A stretch of DNA of 59,986 nt from Minisyncoccota bacterium (GCA_020059045.1 JAGVCW010000024.1:1-59986); one strand, 5' to 3'; positions 22,152 through 30,197 are shown, counted from the stretch's first letter. Translations and numbers: made by a program. Notes: a model not told the origin generated them from the letters alone.

Positions 22152-23111
22152 ATGCCAGAACTTCCTGAAGTACAAACTACAGTAAATGGAATCAACCGCT
22201 CATTGAAGGGGTTAAAGATTGTAGATGTTTGGACGGACTACCCCGTACGAGATCACGACCATAAAAAATGGTCGATCTCTAACGGGGTTAAACATCAGCA
22301 AATAAAAAATCAATATTACTTTAAAGAATTTAAAAAGACAGTAGTAGGTGCAAAGATTGTAAAAGCAGAAAGAAGAGCCAAAAATATTTTGATCTATCTA
22401 TCCAACGACCAGGTGATTCTAGTACATATGAAGATGACGGGACATCTTCTGTACGGAAAATATGAAAAGAAGTTAAAAAATAAAAATGGAAAATTTAAAA
22501 ATGGATACTGGCAAGCAAAAGTGGCGGGGCCACTGCGTGACGACCCGTACAATCAGTTTATACATTTAGTTTTCACACTTTCGAATCAGAAACAACTGGC
22601 GCTTTCTGATGTTCGCAAGTTTGCAAAAGTAACAATATTTCCTGTAAATAAACTACCAAACTATCTCTCGCATCTCGGACCTGAGCCCCTCGATGAAGAT
22701 TTCGGAACAAGAACCCTGAAAGACCGGCTAGCAAAAAAGCCTACATGGAAAATAAAATTGGCACTCATGGACCAAACAGTTATCTCTGGAATTGGCAATA
22801 TATATTCTGATGAAATACTATGGGCATCCAATATTCATCCTGAGTCCCAAGTTCAGTCACTAAAAACAAAAGATTTGAATTTGATTTTGAAAAATATTAA
22901 AAAAATTTTGCGTAAAGGAATAGATTTTTCTGGTGACTCGATGTCAGATTACCGCAATATTGATGGAAATAAAGGAGGGTTTCAAAACGAGCATAATGTA
23001 TACAGAAAGAAAGGGATCCCCTGTTCTAAACCTGGCTGTAAGGGTATTATCGAGAGACGGAAAGTGGGCGGCAGAAGTGCTCATTTTTGCCCTGTGCATC
23101 AATCCCGTTAG
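22152..23111 (+). CDS. mutM: Formamidopyrimidine-DNA glycosylase
   Basis: Removes 8-oxoguanine and related lesions. The mature N-terminus MPELPEVQTTVNGI supplies the catalytic proline and glutamate, so translation starts at 22152, not at an upstream in-frame ATG. ILVHMKMTGHLLYG carries the conserved lysine; ISGIGNIYSDEILWAS is the helix-two-turn-helix. The C-terminal zinc finger reads CSKPGC...FCPVHQ: spacing in the first pair is CX4C and the last cysteine is replaced by histidine, an odd variant. At 319 residues it is longer than usual (about 270), with an insertion around residues 115-135. Confidence 0.95.
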   Translation: MPELPEVQTTVNGINRSLKGLKIVDVWTDYPVRDHDHKKWSISNGVKHQQIKNQYYFKEFKKTVVGAKIVKAERRAKNILIYLSNDQVILVHMKMTGHLLYGKYEKKLKNKNGKFKNGYWQAKVAGPLRDDPYNQFIHLVFTLSNQKQLALSDVRKFAKVTIFPVNKLPNYLSHLGPEPLDEDFGTRTLKDRLAKKPTWKIKLALMDQTVISGIGNIYSDEILWASNIHPESQVQSLKTKDLNLILKNIKKILRKGIDFSGDSMSDYRNIDGNKGGFQNEHNVYRKKGIPCSKPGCKGIIERRKVGGRSAHFCPVHQSR

Positions 23112-23224
23112 AAGCCGCGGTCGCAGTATAGATACATGATGAAACACACAGATTTTAGTATATAAATAATTATCAGAGTAAAGTTAAAGATCAGGCGTTG
23201 GCCGCGACCTGCTTCTAACGGGAT
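23102..23224. repeat. REP-like inverted repeat after mutM
   Basis: ATCCCGTTAGAAGC (23102-23115) is complementary to GCTTCTAACGGGAT (23211-23224), and inside it GGTCGC (23119-23124) pairs with GCGACC (23204-23209). The 79-base centre is AT-rich without a gene. The left arm includes the mutM stop codon. Confidence 0.75.
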
Positions 23225-23247
23225 GAACCCGCTAAAAATTACATAAA

Positions 23248-23817
23248 ATGTTGGAGCTGCTTACAAGTCACTACTACTGGAGTATATTTATTGGAATGTT
23301 TTTTTTCGGTGACTTGGCTGTAGTCCCTGCAATTTATCTAGGAGTAACAGGCAAACTTGATTTCTCGACGATAGCTTGGTTCACCTTCTTTGCAAACCTT
23401 GCATCAGACATAATATGGTATTACATTGGGCAGATCATTCCACAAGAAAAAATCAAAAACTCATTCCTTTTCAAATCCAAGAAAGATGAGTTCGACAATC
23501 CATCGCCCTATTTTAAGCTCCATGGAATGAAAATTCTTTTTTATTCTAAATTTGTATACGGCATTCGTCCGCTTGTAAGAGTACTCTGTGGTATATACAA
23601 ACTTTCTTTTGCAGAATATATGGGAATAAACATTGTAACGACCGCACTCTGGATTGGTCTTGTAACTGTGGGGGCAAAATTCTTCAACACGAGCTTAGAG
23701 TCACTAAAACATGTAGTTCTTGGCGGTGAGATAGTGTTCACCATTTTCATCATATGCTTTTTCGTATTCGAATTGTGGGCAAAAAAATATTTCAAAAAGA
23801 AATGGGGCTCACGCTAA
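23248..23817 (+). CDS. DedA/VTT-domain membrane protein
   Basis: DedA-family proteins act in membrane lipid translocation and homeostasis. The 189-residue protein has a helical N-terminus, a re-entrant-like region (FGDLAVVPAIYLGVTGKLDF), and the diagnostic segment FYSKFVYGIRPLVRVLCGIY with the conserved arginine, followed by two more helices. Length is typical. TAAAAAT lies just before the ATG. Its stop overlaps the convergent TrmH gene by four bases. Confidence 0.85.
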   Translation: MLELLTSHYYWSIFIGMFFFGDLAVVPAIYLGVTGKLDFSTIAWFTFFANLASDIIWYYIGQIIPQEKIKNSFLFKSKKDEFDNPSPYFKLHGMKILFYSKFVYGIRPLVRVLCGIYKLSFAEYMGINIVTTALWIGLVTVGAKFFNTSLESLKHVVLGGEIVFTIFIICFFVFELWAKKYFKKKWGSR

Positions 23818-24293
23818 ATATCTAGTATTCTAAAGAGCGCAACCCCAAACGCAACAGACACATTTAGCGACTCTTTGTTGCCTCTCATGGGAATCTCGGC
23901 AATTATATCTACTGCTTTAAGTACACTCTCATTTAAACCTTTGACTTCGTTACCAAAAATAAAAGCGCAAGGAAACTTTGGCATTACTTTTTTGTAACCT
24001 TGCGACTCCGACGACTGCTCTATGGCAATAACCTGATATGACTTTTGCTTAAGAGCCTTAATTAGTTTTGATATGCTTTTTTCTTTCTCCCAACTTACTG
24101 ACTTCTCAGCCCCCAGAGCAACTTTTGCAATCTCCTTGACCGTGCGCCCAAATCTATCTAAGGGTGCAGGTGTATAGCCTGTAAGATAAATCTTGTCTAC
24201 GCCCATTGCATCTGCCGAGCGAAATATTGACCCAACGTTATACTCACTTCGAATATTATGTAGTACTACCACCACATCTGTAGTTTTACTCAT
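23814..24293 (-). CDS. SpoU/TrmH-family RNA 2'-O-methyltransferase
   Basis: The 159-residue protein consists only of the SPOUT catalytic domain. Motif 1 is LHNIRSEYNVGSIFRSADA, motif 2 CAFIFGNEVKGL, and motif 3 IAEIPMRGNKESLNVSVAFGV, which together build the knotted SAM site. It methylates ribose in rRNA or tRNA; with no substrate-binding extension, the target cannot be named. TATAGT lies seven bases before the ATG. Confidence 0.93.
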   Translation of the reverse strand: MSKTTDVVVVLHNIRSEYNVGSIFRSADAMGVDKIYLTGYTPAPLDRFGRTVKEIAKVALGAEKSVSWEKEKSISKLIKALKQKSYQVIAIEQSSESQGYKKVMPKFPCAFIFGNEVKGLNESVLKAVDIIAEIPMRGNKESLNVSVAFGVALFRILDI

Positions 24294-24403
24294 AGCATCA
24301 ACTATATCTTGAGTGCCATATTTGGTGAAGTGAGAAGAATGAATAAGGAATAAGCCGTAGCATCATTATTCGAAATTCATCATTATTGTGATATTATCTT
24401 TTA

Positions 24404-24808
24404 ATGCTTTCAGTTTTCCCAGAATTACTCACTTTTGAACTACTTGCGCCATTTCTACTTCGTGTGGTTGTAGGCCTCATTCTCATAAATCTTGGGTGGA
24501 TGAAGTTTAAAGGCGAAAAAGCAAGATGGGAAGGATTCTTCGATGCTATAGGATGGAGGCCAAAGGAAACATTTGTAATAGTGTTTGGTCTTATTGAAAT
24601 TGTAGGAGGAGGTCTGCTTCTAATTGGGCTCTATACCCAGGTGGCGGCCCTAGTTATCGCAGTGATTAACTTCGCAGAACTTCACGTGGAACGAAAGGAA
24701 TCAGTGTTGCTTAAGCGAGACGCCATTTTCTACCTATTTATTTTTGTTATTTCTATTTCGCTTCTTCTCACTGGTCCAGGATTTTTCGCCTTTGACTTAC
24801 CACTGTAA
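24404..24808 (+). CDS. DoxX-family membrane protein
   Basis: Four transmembrane helices over 134 residues. LLRVVVGLILINLGWMKFKG is the characteristic first helix, followed by GLIEIVGGGLLLIGLYTQVA and a third helix ending near ELHVERK. DoxX proteins are membrane components linked to redox or detoxification; no partner is seen here. TATTAT lies six bases before the ATG, another probable leaderless transcript. Confidence 0.88.
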   Translation: MLSVFPELLTFELLAPFLLRVVVGLILINLGWMKFKGEKARWEGFFDAIGWRPKETFVIVFGLIEIVGGGLLLIGLYTQVAALVIAVINFAELHVERKESVLLKRDAIFYLFIFVISISLLLTGPGFFAFDLPL

Positions 24809-24880
24809 CATGGACGTCTGTTTGAGGTTTAGTGTTTTCGTGTTATAAATTTCCCATTCCGCCATTAGTAATAGTTTTTA

Positions 24881-24953
24881 CCGCCCATAGCTCAGTTGGT
24901 AGAGCAGGTCCCTTTTAAGGACAAGGTCGCAGGTTCGATCCCTGCTGGGCGGA
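24881..24953 (+). tRNA. tRNA-Lys (TTT)
   Basis: Acceptor CCGCCCA/TGGGCGG, anticodon stem GGTCC/GGACA with loop CTTTTAA, T-arm GCAGG-TTCGATC-CCTGC, discriminator A. It is followed by two tandem structured elements. Confidence 0.95.
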
Positions 24954-25107
24954 CACGAACGAAGTGAGTGTCGCCCAAGTTCGGCGATCGCTCGCCGAAC
25001 GTGCAGGGATCGAACGGCGGAGTATATTTTTCAGAACACTGAAAAATTCGAGCCGGTGCCCAGACCAAAATTGTTTGACGAAACAATTTTGAGTCGAGGG
25101 AGATGCC
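24954..25107 (+). repeat. tRNA-linked structured element, first tRNA-Lys copy
   Basis: The tRNA end GGGCGGACAC pairs with GTGTCGCCC; then hairpin GTTCGGCG-ATCGCT-CGCCGAAC; then a 13-base perfect inverted complement of the tRNA T-arm (25003-25015 against 24933-24945). GGAG/GAG brackets a TTTTTCAG/CTGAAAAA hairpin and CAAAATTGTTT-GACG-AAACAATTTTG follows. The unit ends with a GAGTCGAGGGAGA motif. Confidence 0.75.
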
Positions 25108-25260
25108 CCCTGCTGGGCGGACACGATTGAAAAATATGAACTACTTCATATTTTTCGATACGTGTCCGAGACGGAGCGATGTCCCTCAAGTATGAGGGAC
25201 CGCGAGTCGGGGTCGGGGAAATTTCATTTTGACGAAAATGAAATTATCCGTGATGACAGG
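25108..25260 (+). repeat. tRNA-linked structured element, second tRNA-Lys copy
   Basis: It begins with a 19-bp perfect copy of the tRNA-Lys 3' end (25108-25126 equals 24940-24958). GGACACG pairs with CGTGTCC, inside it GAAAAATATG with CATATTTTTC; stem 3 is TCCCTCA-AGTA-TGAGGGA; stem 4 has AATTTCATTTT-GACG-AAAATGAAATT. The layout matches the tRNA-Arg(TCT) copy with different stem bases. Confidence 0.8.
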
Positions 25261-25300
25261 TAGAAAAATATTCCTGACAACAAGTTGTTTAATTCGCCAC

Positions 25301-25326
25301 AAAAAAACACCACCTCCCAGGCAGTG
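25301..25326 (-). terminator. Rho-independent terminator
   Basis: On the minus strand CACTGCC pairs with GGTGGTG (two wobble pairs) over TGGGA, followed by seven T (25301-25307). It closes the 25331-25819 unit. Confidence 0.75.
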
Positions 25327-25330
25327 CGTA

Positions 25331-25819
25331 CTAACTAATCCAATCTGCAGTTGGGCGCACAATGCGCAGTCCACTGTTAGATTTTTCTAGAATCCATCCC
25401 CGTCCACGCTCAAATCCTCGACCTTTGCCCTTCAAAATCTCTGAACACCACAAAACGATTATTACTTCCAAACTATCAGCCTGCCCACTTGTATTTATCC
25501 TGAATGAATAACCAAGTCTGTCAGTTATGGTATTACCGTAAGAATTAGTGCTTCCCGGGCAAACTGTGCCAGAAGTATAGTTGTCAGCTGGGCCAAGAAG
25601 ATGCCGTATATCCATCCTTCTTGCTAGTTCAAAGCTAGTGGAATCCCTAGCAACCCAAAGCAGGCTTTCGGGAACAGCGGTATTTGCAAGCGGCGAATAC
25701 CCTGTAAGAAACGGCTTCAGAGCTTGCGGCAATTCACGAGGGCGCTGGGCCATCAGATCACTAAAGGCGATTAGGAACATTGCAGTTCCCACGAGTAAAA
25801 AGCTACTTGGCTTTTTCAT
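25331..25819 (-). CDS. Orphan secreted protein, SD-led unit
   Basis: No family recognised. A signal peptide is clear: basic MKKP start, hydrophobic core FLLVGTAMFLIAF, and a likely cleavage near LMAQ. The mature part (about 138 residues) holds two cysteines and two segments that look like surface beta structure (SYGNTITDRLGYSFRINTSG, SLEVIIVLWC). AAGGAGG five bases before ATG is one of the best Shine-Dalgarno sites in the window, and a terminator follows the stop. Another solitary orphan, here exported. Confidence 0.65.
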   Translation of the reverse strand: MKKPSSFLLVGTAMFLIAFSDLMAQRPRELPQALKPFLTGYSPLANTAVPESLLWVARDSTSFELARRMDIRHLLGPADNYTSGTVCPGSTNSYGNTITDRLGYSFRINTSGQADSLEVIIVLWCSEILKGKGRGFERGRGWILEKSNSGLRIVRPTADWIS

Positions 25820-25882
25820 AGTGCCTCCTTGGTTGAGAGCGGTCTACTTACAGTAGATCATACAAGTTCCTTTGGATCAAAC

Positions 25883-26605
25883 TTAAACAGTCAAAATAAA
25901 CCTCTCGAGCGCTGTATCGAGTTCGTGTACCCCGCGTCGGGAATCCTGATAAAGACGCACCAACTGTGATGAGAGGCTGAAAAGTTCTTCTTTTGTATAA
26001 TTTTTTACAAAACCTTGAGATTTTCTATACACAAACGGGTTGAGTCCAGCTTCTGTTGCGTTCCCAGACGAAAGAGTTGTAAGCATTGCCTTTACCTGCC
26101 AAAAAAGAATTCTATGCATTTCTTCTGAGCTCACCTGCGCGTGCAAACCCATCTCATACAGAAGCCAAAGCCTTTTCTTGTCTCTAGAACCAAGTGCATC
26201 AGTAAGTGAAAATATATTAAATTCTTTTTGTTTTTCTTTTGACACCTCCTTCGCCGAAAATTCTTGTACTTTTTCTGCCTTTTTCTCGATCTTCTTTATA
26301 ATCTCCTTTGTAAGGGTCTCCTCAATTATTATAAAAACGTTCTCTGATTCTTTAAGGGTTGAGAGTTGCCCAAGGAGCTCTTCCTGTATGTCTTTGAGAG
26401 ATAAAAGGGAGTCTAAAACAACAATGTACTTGTTCTGGAAAAGTCCCTTGCCACGAATGAAGGTTTCGAGTCCATCTAGATTCCAATTTTCAGGGGTAAG
26501 CTTGAAATAAGATGCATCAGGGTTCTTGCCCATTTGTGAGGCAATAATCTCACGAAGTTTCTCGCGAGACTTAGCGAAGTTGTTGCCGTGGAGAAGATAA
26601 AGCAT
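25883..26605 (-). CDS. holA: DNA polymerase III delta subunit-like clamp-loader protein
   Basis: HolA opens the beta clamp during loading. MLYLLHGNNFAKSREKL fits the start of the domain, FQNKYIVVLDSLLSLKD the clamp-binding region, and the C-terminus KSQGFVKNYTKEELFSLSSQ ... DSRRGVHELDTALERFIL is characteristic of the delta family. At 240 residues it is shorter than usual (about 340) and has no intact Walker A, as expected for delta. It is likely co-transcribed with polA upstream. The family call is good, the gene name less so. Confidence 0.8.
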   Translation of the reverse strand: MLYLLHGNNFAKSREKLREIIASQMGKNPDASYFKLTPENWNLDGLETFIRGKGLFQNKYIVVLDSLLSLKDIQEELLGQLSTLKESENVFIIIEETLTKEIIKKIEKKAEKVQEFSAKEVSKEKQKEFNIFSLTDALGSRDKKRLWLLYEMGLHAQVSSEEMHRILFWQVKAMLTTLSSGNATEAGLNPFVYRKSQGFVKNYTKEELFSLSSQLVRLYQDSRRGVHELDTALERFILTV

Positions 26606-26678
26606 AAGGGAGAATAAAGAAGTAAGAATGAGGAATCATGAAGAATAATACGTTTAGTTATTCATAATTCTTAATTCA

Positions 26679-29114
26679 TTATTCCTTATTAGGAACTTGC
26701 TTAGCAAGTTCCTGCATATCCCCCCATGAAGGGCCGAGGGAGGCGTTCGTTGCGGGAACGACACCCTTTGACTTCTCTTTCGGAAGGACACTTTCCATTA
26801 TTTTTTGTAGCTCCTTTGCAATAAGCTTGGACTTGCCTTTCTTGATTTCAAAGAGAAGTTCATCATGAACCTGCAGTGTCATAAAAACGTCTTTTTCAAG
26901 TTTTTTTGTTGTAATAAAATCATCTAGAGCAATCATCGCGAGCTTAATTATATCAGCAGCTGTACCTTGTACTGGCGCGTTAATCGCCATCCTTTCAGAT
27001 GCAGCTTTAATATATGGAATTTTTGATTTGAGACCTTCGAAATACCTTCGTCTGCCAAATAAAGTTTCCGTGTACCCCCTTTTTTCTGCGTCCACTTTCA
27101 CCTTGTCCAAATAATCTTTTAGTTCACTGAATTCGCTGAAATATTCATTATAAAATTTCTGAGCCTCTTCCCTACTTACTCCTAGATTTTGCTTTAGAGC
27201 ATTCACTCCCATCCCATACAGAATTCCAAAGTTGATAGTCTTGGCTGCTCTACGCATCTCCTTTGTGACTTTATCCTTCGATACTTTAAACATGTAGACC
27301 GCCACTTGCTCGTGAACATCTTCACCCCCCTTAAAAATTTCAAGAAGCTTGTGATCGTTAGACAAAATCGCTGCCACTCGAAGCTCAATCTGAGAATAAT
27401 CTATAGAAACAAGATCAAATTCTGGATCAACAACAAAAGCATTTCTTATAGACCTACCCAACTCTGTTTTAATTGGGATATTCTGAAGATTCGGATTTGT
27501 GGAAGACATCCTTCCAGTCGTTGAGCCCATTTGCCTCATGTTTGTATGCAATCTATCCTTGGAATCAAGGAGGGGTGGAATACTATCGATATATGTAGAG
27601 AGAAGCTTTTGAAGTTCACGGTACTCAAGAATTTGAGAAATTATAGGATGCGTTTCCTTCATCTTTTCAAGTTCGGATTCCTTGGTTGATTTCATTCCTG
27701 TACTCGTCTTCTTCTGATTCTTGCCACCAAGTTGCATCTTTTCAAATATCACATCTCCAAGCTGCTTCGGAGAGTTTATATTAAACTCAAGTCCTGCCGA
27801 TTCCCAGATTTTACTTTCAAGAGCAGAAAGTTTCTTATGATAATCCTTTGAGAGGGTTTTCAGATATCTACTGTGAATCTTTACACCTCTCGTTTCCATT
27901 TTCTTTATAATAGGAATTAAAGGTTTTTCAATGTTTTCATACACAAAGGAAAGGTTTCTCTTTTTTAATTCGGTAAAAATAAACTCTTTTGCTTTTGCAA
28001 ATGACTCTGCTTTTGCAAATTGCAAAATATCAGTTAGTGAGGGATTCATAATATTTGAATCAAGTACAGACAGAGCTAAAGCAGTTTCTGCGAGATCCAC
28101 CGGCTCTATGTTTTCCATTATGCTGATTGGCAGAGTCTCCTCACTCTTGCTTTCTGGGTTACCTTTTTGAGAAACCTTGTTATCTAAAATTGTTTTCAAC
28201 CTTGCACCTAGAGTTTTAAACTCAAGCTCGGCAAACAAGGCTTGCGCAGCGCCTTCATTAAATCCGTCTCTCCAGTTTTTGTCGGGAAGGACGAAGTCGA
28301 TAGGGGCGTCGCGTCTGATTGTCGCTAGCATTTTAGAAAAAACTGCTTCCTCTTCGTTTTCTTTCAAAAGATTGATTATTCTATCTGTAAGCCCAACGAC
28401 TTTTAGCTTTTCCGGATCCTTCTTAATCGCTTTGTACATGGACTCGATTGTTCCAAAAGTTTTTATAATTGTTGTTGCTGTTTTTTCTCCTATACCTTTA
28501 ACCCCAATAATATTGTCGGACGGATCTCCGCGTAAACCTTTGTAGTCTGGCAAAAGAGCTGGAGTAAACTCGAATCTTTCTACAACCTTTTTTTTGTTAT
28601 ATAAAATAGTGTCATTAATTCCCTTTTTCAATGTGTAAACGAGAACTTCATCATCTCGGACAAGCTGTAAGGTGTCCATGTCGCCCGAGGCGATAATTAT
28701 CTTCGTGTCTTTATCATCTTTAAGTGTTTCAACAATTGTGCCTAAAACGTCATCAGCCTCAAATCCTGCAAGAGAGTACACTGGGATATTGAAAGCTTTA
28801 AAAACATCGAGTGACCTTGTGATCTGAAAAGACAGGTCGTCGTCAGTTTTCTTGCGCTGGGCCTTATAGGCATCATATGCCTCGTGACGATATGTAGGTC
28901 CTGGAAGGTCATAGGCGGCAACAATGTAGTCTGGCTTAAGCTCAGTGACAATTTTAAAAAGCATGGCAATGAGGCCGTATAGTGCCCCGGTTGGCTCACC
29001 CTTTGAAGAAGCAAACTCTGGCAAAGCATGGTAGGCGCGATGAAGAATCGCGTGGGCATCGAGGAGCACAAGTGTATTGCGTTTGCTGTCTTTTTTAACT
29101 ATAGATTTCACCAT
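26679..29114 (-). CDS. polA: DNA polymerase I
   Basis: Repairs DNA and removes RNA primers. Domains: 5'-3' exonuclease in residues 15-290 (LLDAHAILHRAYHALPE, YDLPGPTYRHEAY, GFEADDVLG, ASGDMDTLQLV); a short, degenerate middle region without 3'-5' exonuclease motifs; polymerase domain with motif A LVSIDYSQIELRVAAIL, motif B RRAAKTINFGILYGMG and motif C LQVHDELLFEI near 747. The 811-residue length, against about 930 in E. coli, reflects the reduced proofreading domain. TATAGT lies 12 bases before the ATG. Confidence 0.97.
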   Translation of the reverse strand: MVKSIVKKDSKRNTLVLLDAHAILHRAYHALPEFASSKGEPTGALYGLIAMLFKIVTELKPDYIVAAYDLPGPTYRHEAYDAYKAQRKKTDDDLSFQITRSLDVFKAFNIPVYSLAGFEADDVLGTIVETLKDDKDTKIIIASGDMDTLQLVRDDEVLVYTLKKGINDTILYNKKKVVERFEFTPALLPDYKGLRGDPSDNIIGVKGIGEKTATTIIKTFGTIESMYKAIKKDPEKLKVVGLTDRIINLLKENEEEAVFSKMLATIRRDAPIDFVLPDKNWRDGFNEGAAQALFAELEFKTLGARLKTILDNKVSQKGNPESKSEETLPISIMENIEPVDLAETALALSVLDSNIMNPSLTDILQFAKAESFAKAKEFIFTELKKRNLSFVYENIEKPLIPIIKKMETRGVKIHSRYLKTLSKDYHKKLSALESKIWESAGLEFNINSPKQLGDVIFEKMQLGGKNQKKTSTGMKSTKESELEKMKETHPIISQILEYRELQKLLSTYIDSIPPLLDSKDRLHTNMRQMGSTTGRMSSTNPNLQNIPIKTELGRSIRNAFVVDPEFDLVSIDYSQIELRVAAILSNDHKLLEIFKGGEDVHEQVAVYMFKVSKDKVTKEMRRAAKTINFGILYGMGVNALKQNLGVSREEAQKFYNEYFSEFSELKDYLDKVKVDAEKRGYTETLFGRRRYFEGLKSKIPYIKAASERMAINAPVQGTAADIIKLAMIALDDFITTKKLEKDVFMTLQVHDELLFEIKKGKSKLIAKELQKIMESVLPKEKSKGVVPATNASLGPSWGDMQELAKQVPNKE

Positions 29115-29188
29115 AACATCCTAAGAACTATACACCAAACTTAGCTTGCACAAATAGGTAACTAAGAATGAACGGAAATCGCCATTCA

Positions 29189-29671
29189 TTATTCCTTATT
29201 CTTCATTCTAATCTTCCTCGTTGTCTCGTTAACAAATTCAAAATATATGGTCCTTGTGTGCTCTGGCAAGATTTCAGCTACGATCTCAGGCCACTCGATC
29301 ATAATTAAGTTCTCTCTGTTACTACTTATTTCTTCCCAACCAAGATTTAGAAGTTCCTTAGGATCCTCGAGTCTGTAGGCATCAATATGGATCAAGCGTT
29401 TGAATGATGAATGTCGAGCGGCAAATGACGAGAGTTTGTAAATTTTTTCTATTACAAATGTAGGGCTTGTAATGTTCTCTTTATTTAATCCTAAATGATG
29501 CGCAACTTCTTTTACAAAAGCAGTTTTGCCAGATCCGAGATCACCAGAAAGACCGTAAATGGTTGCGTGATCATTTGCAGGGACAATATTAGAAAGAAAG
29601 CCCTTTGCGAACTTTGACATTTCGGAAAGACTTTTTGAGTTGATTACCTTTGGTTGTTTCTTCATGCCCAC
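29189..29671 (-). CDS. tsaE: tRNA t6A biosynthesis ATPase TsaE
   Basis: TsaE drives turnover of the TsaBDE complex that makes threonylcarbamoyladenosine at A37. The Walker A is GLSGDLGSGKTAFVKEVA (about residue 41), followed by SPTFVIEKIY, the conserved HIDAYRLEDPKEL and IMIEWPE. At 160 residues it is a full-length member. The start at MGMKKQPK could also be the second Met. TAGAAT lies seven bases before the ATG. It is downstream on the opposite side of the lipoprotein unit and precedes polA. Confidence 0.95.
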   Translation of the reverse strand: MGMKKQPKVINSKSLSEMSKFAKGFLSNIVPANDHATIYGLSGDLGSGKTAFVKEVAHHLGLNKENITSPTFVIEKIYKLSSFAARHSSFKRLIHIDAYRLEDPKELLNLGWEEISSNRENLIMIEWPEIVAEILPEHTRTIYFEFVNETTRKIRMKNKE

Positions 29672-29687
29672 TATTCTAGTTTTTTAG

Positions 29688-29742
29688 TACAAAAAGAAAA
29701 GGGCACCCTTTGTGTACACTTGTGTGCACACGAAGGGTGCCC
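29688..29742 (-). terminator. Long stem terminator of the lipoprotein gene
   Basis: GGGCACCCTT (29701-29710) is complementary to AAGGGTGCCC (29733-29742), with GTGTACAC/GTGTGCACAC extending the stem. On the minus strand TTTTCTTTTTG follows. Confidence 0.85.
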
Positions 29743-29759
29743 GTGATCCTCATCATGTT

Positions 29760-30146
29760 CTACCTGAGGTTGTAGCTATATACATGCCAGACATACTGTT
29801 GCGGGTAACTGCAACTTGCGTAGAAATGGTAGTCCTCGGTGACCTGACGACTTGTTGCCGTTTCTGTTACCCGCGCCGTGTAGGTCCGGTTGACGGACCC
29901 GCTTGAAACTGAACAGAACATCACGGGGGTGAAGGACTTAGGGTTGCCTTGCCGGATGTTCCCTTCGATTAGGGTTTGGCCGTCGAACACATCTACCACT
30001 GTCCCCGCCCGTTCGTTCCAAACCGTAACCTTGTTGTTGTTGAGGCCAAGAACAGCCTCGCCGGGCGACACGATCGACGCCAGCTGGCCGTTGCAGGCCG
30101 AAAGAAGTGCGAGAGCTAAAACGAGTGAAAAGGACATGCGAAACAT
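29760..30146 (-). CDS. Orphan lipoprotein, GC-rich SD-led unit
   Basis: No family recognised. The 128-residue protein begins MFRMSFSLVLALALLSACNG; LSAC is a lipobox, so Cys18 should be lipidated and anchored on the membrane surface. The rest looks beta-rich (VTVWNERAGTVVDVFDGQ, VNRTYTARVTETATSRQV, YVWHVYSYNLR). AGGAGG five bases before the ATG, a TTGACT-18-TATAAT promoter and a long terminator make it self-contained. Its base composition, about half G+C by eye, differs sharply from its neighbours and suggests transfer. Confidence 0.7.
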   Translation of the reverse strand: MFRMSFSLVLALALLSACNGQLASIVSPGEAVLGLNNNKVTVWNERAGTVVDVFDGQTLIEGNIRQGNPKSFTPVMFCSVSSGSVNRTYTARVTETATSRQVTEDYHFYASCSYPQQYVWHVYSYNLR

Positions 30147-30197
30147 TAGAGCCTCCTGAAAGTATGTGTCCGAATGGTGGCCTGCTACTCTTATAGT

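Noticed and set aside
24954-25260. CRISPR array
   Set aside because: The repeats are hairpins of changing sequence plus tRNA-end copies, not regular identical repeats with spacers, and no cas gene is present.
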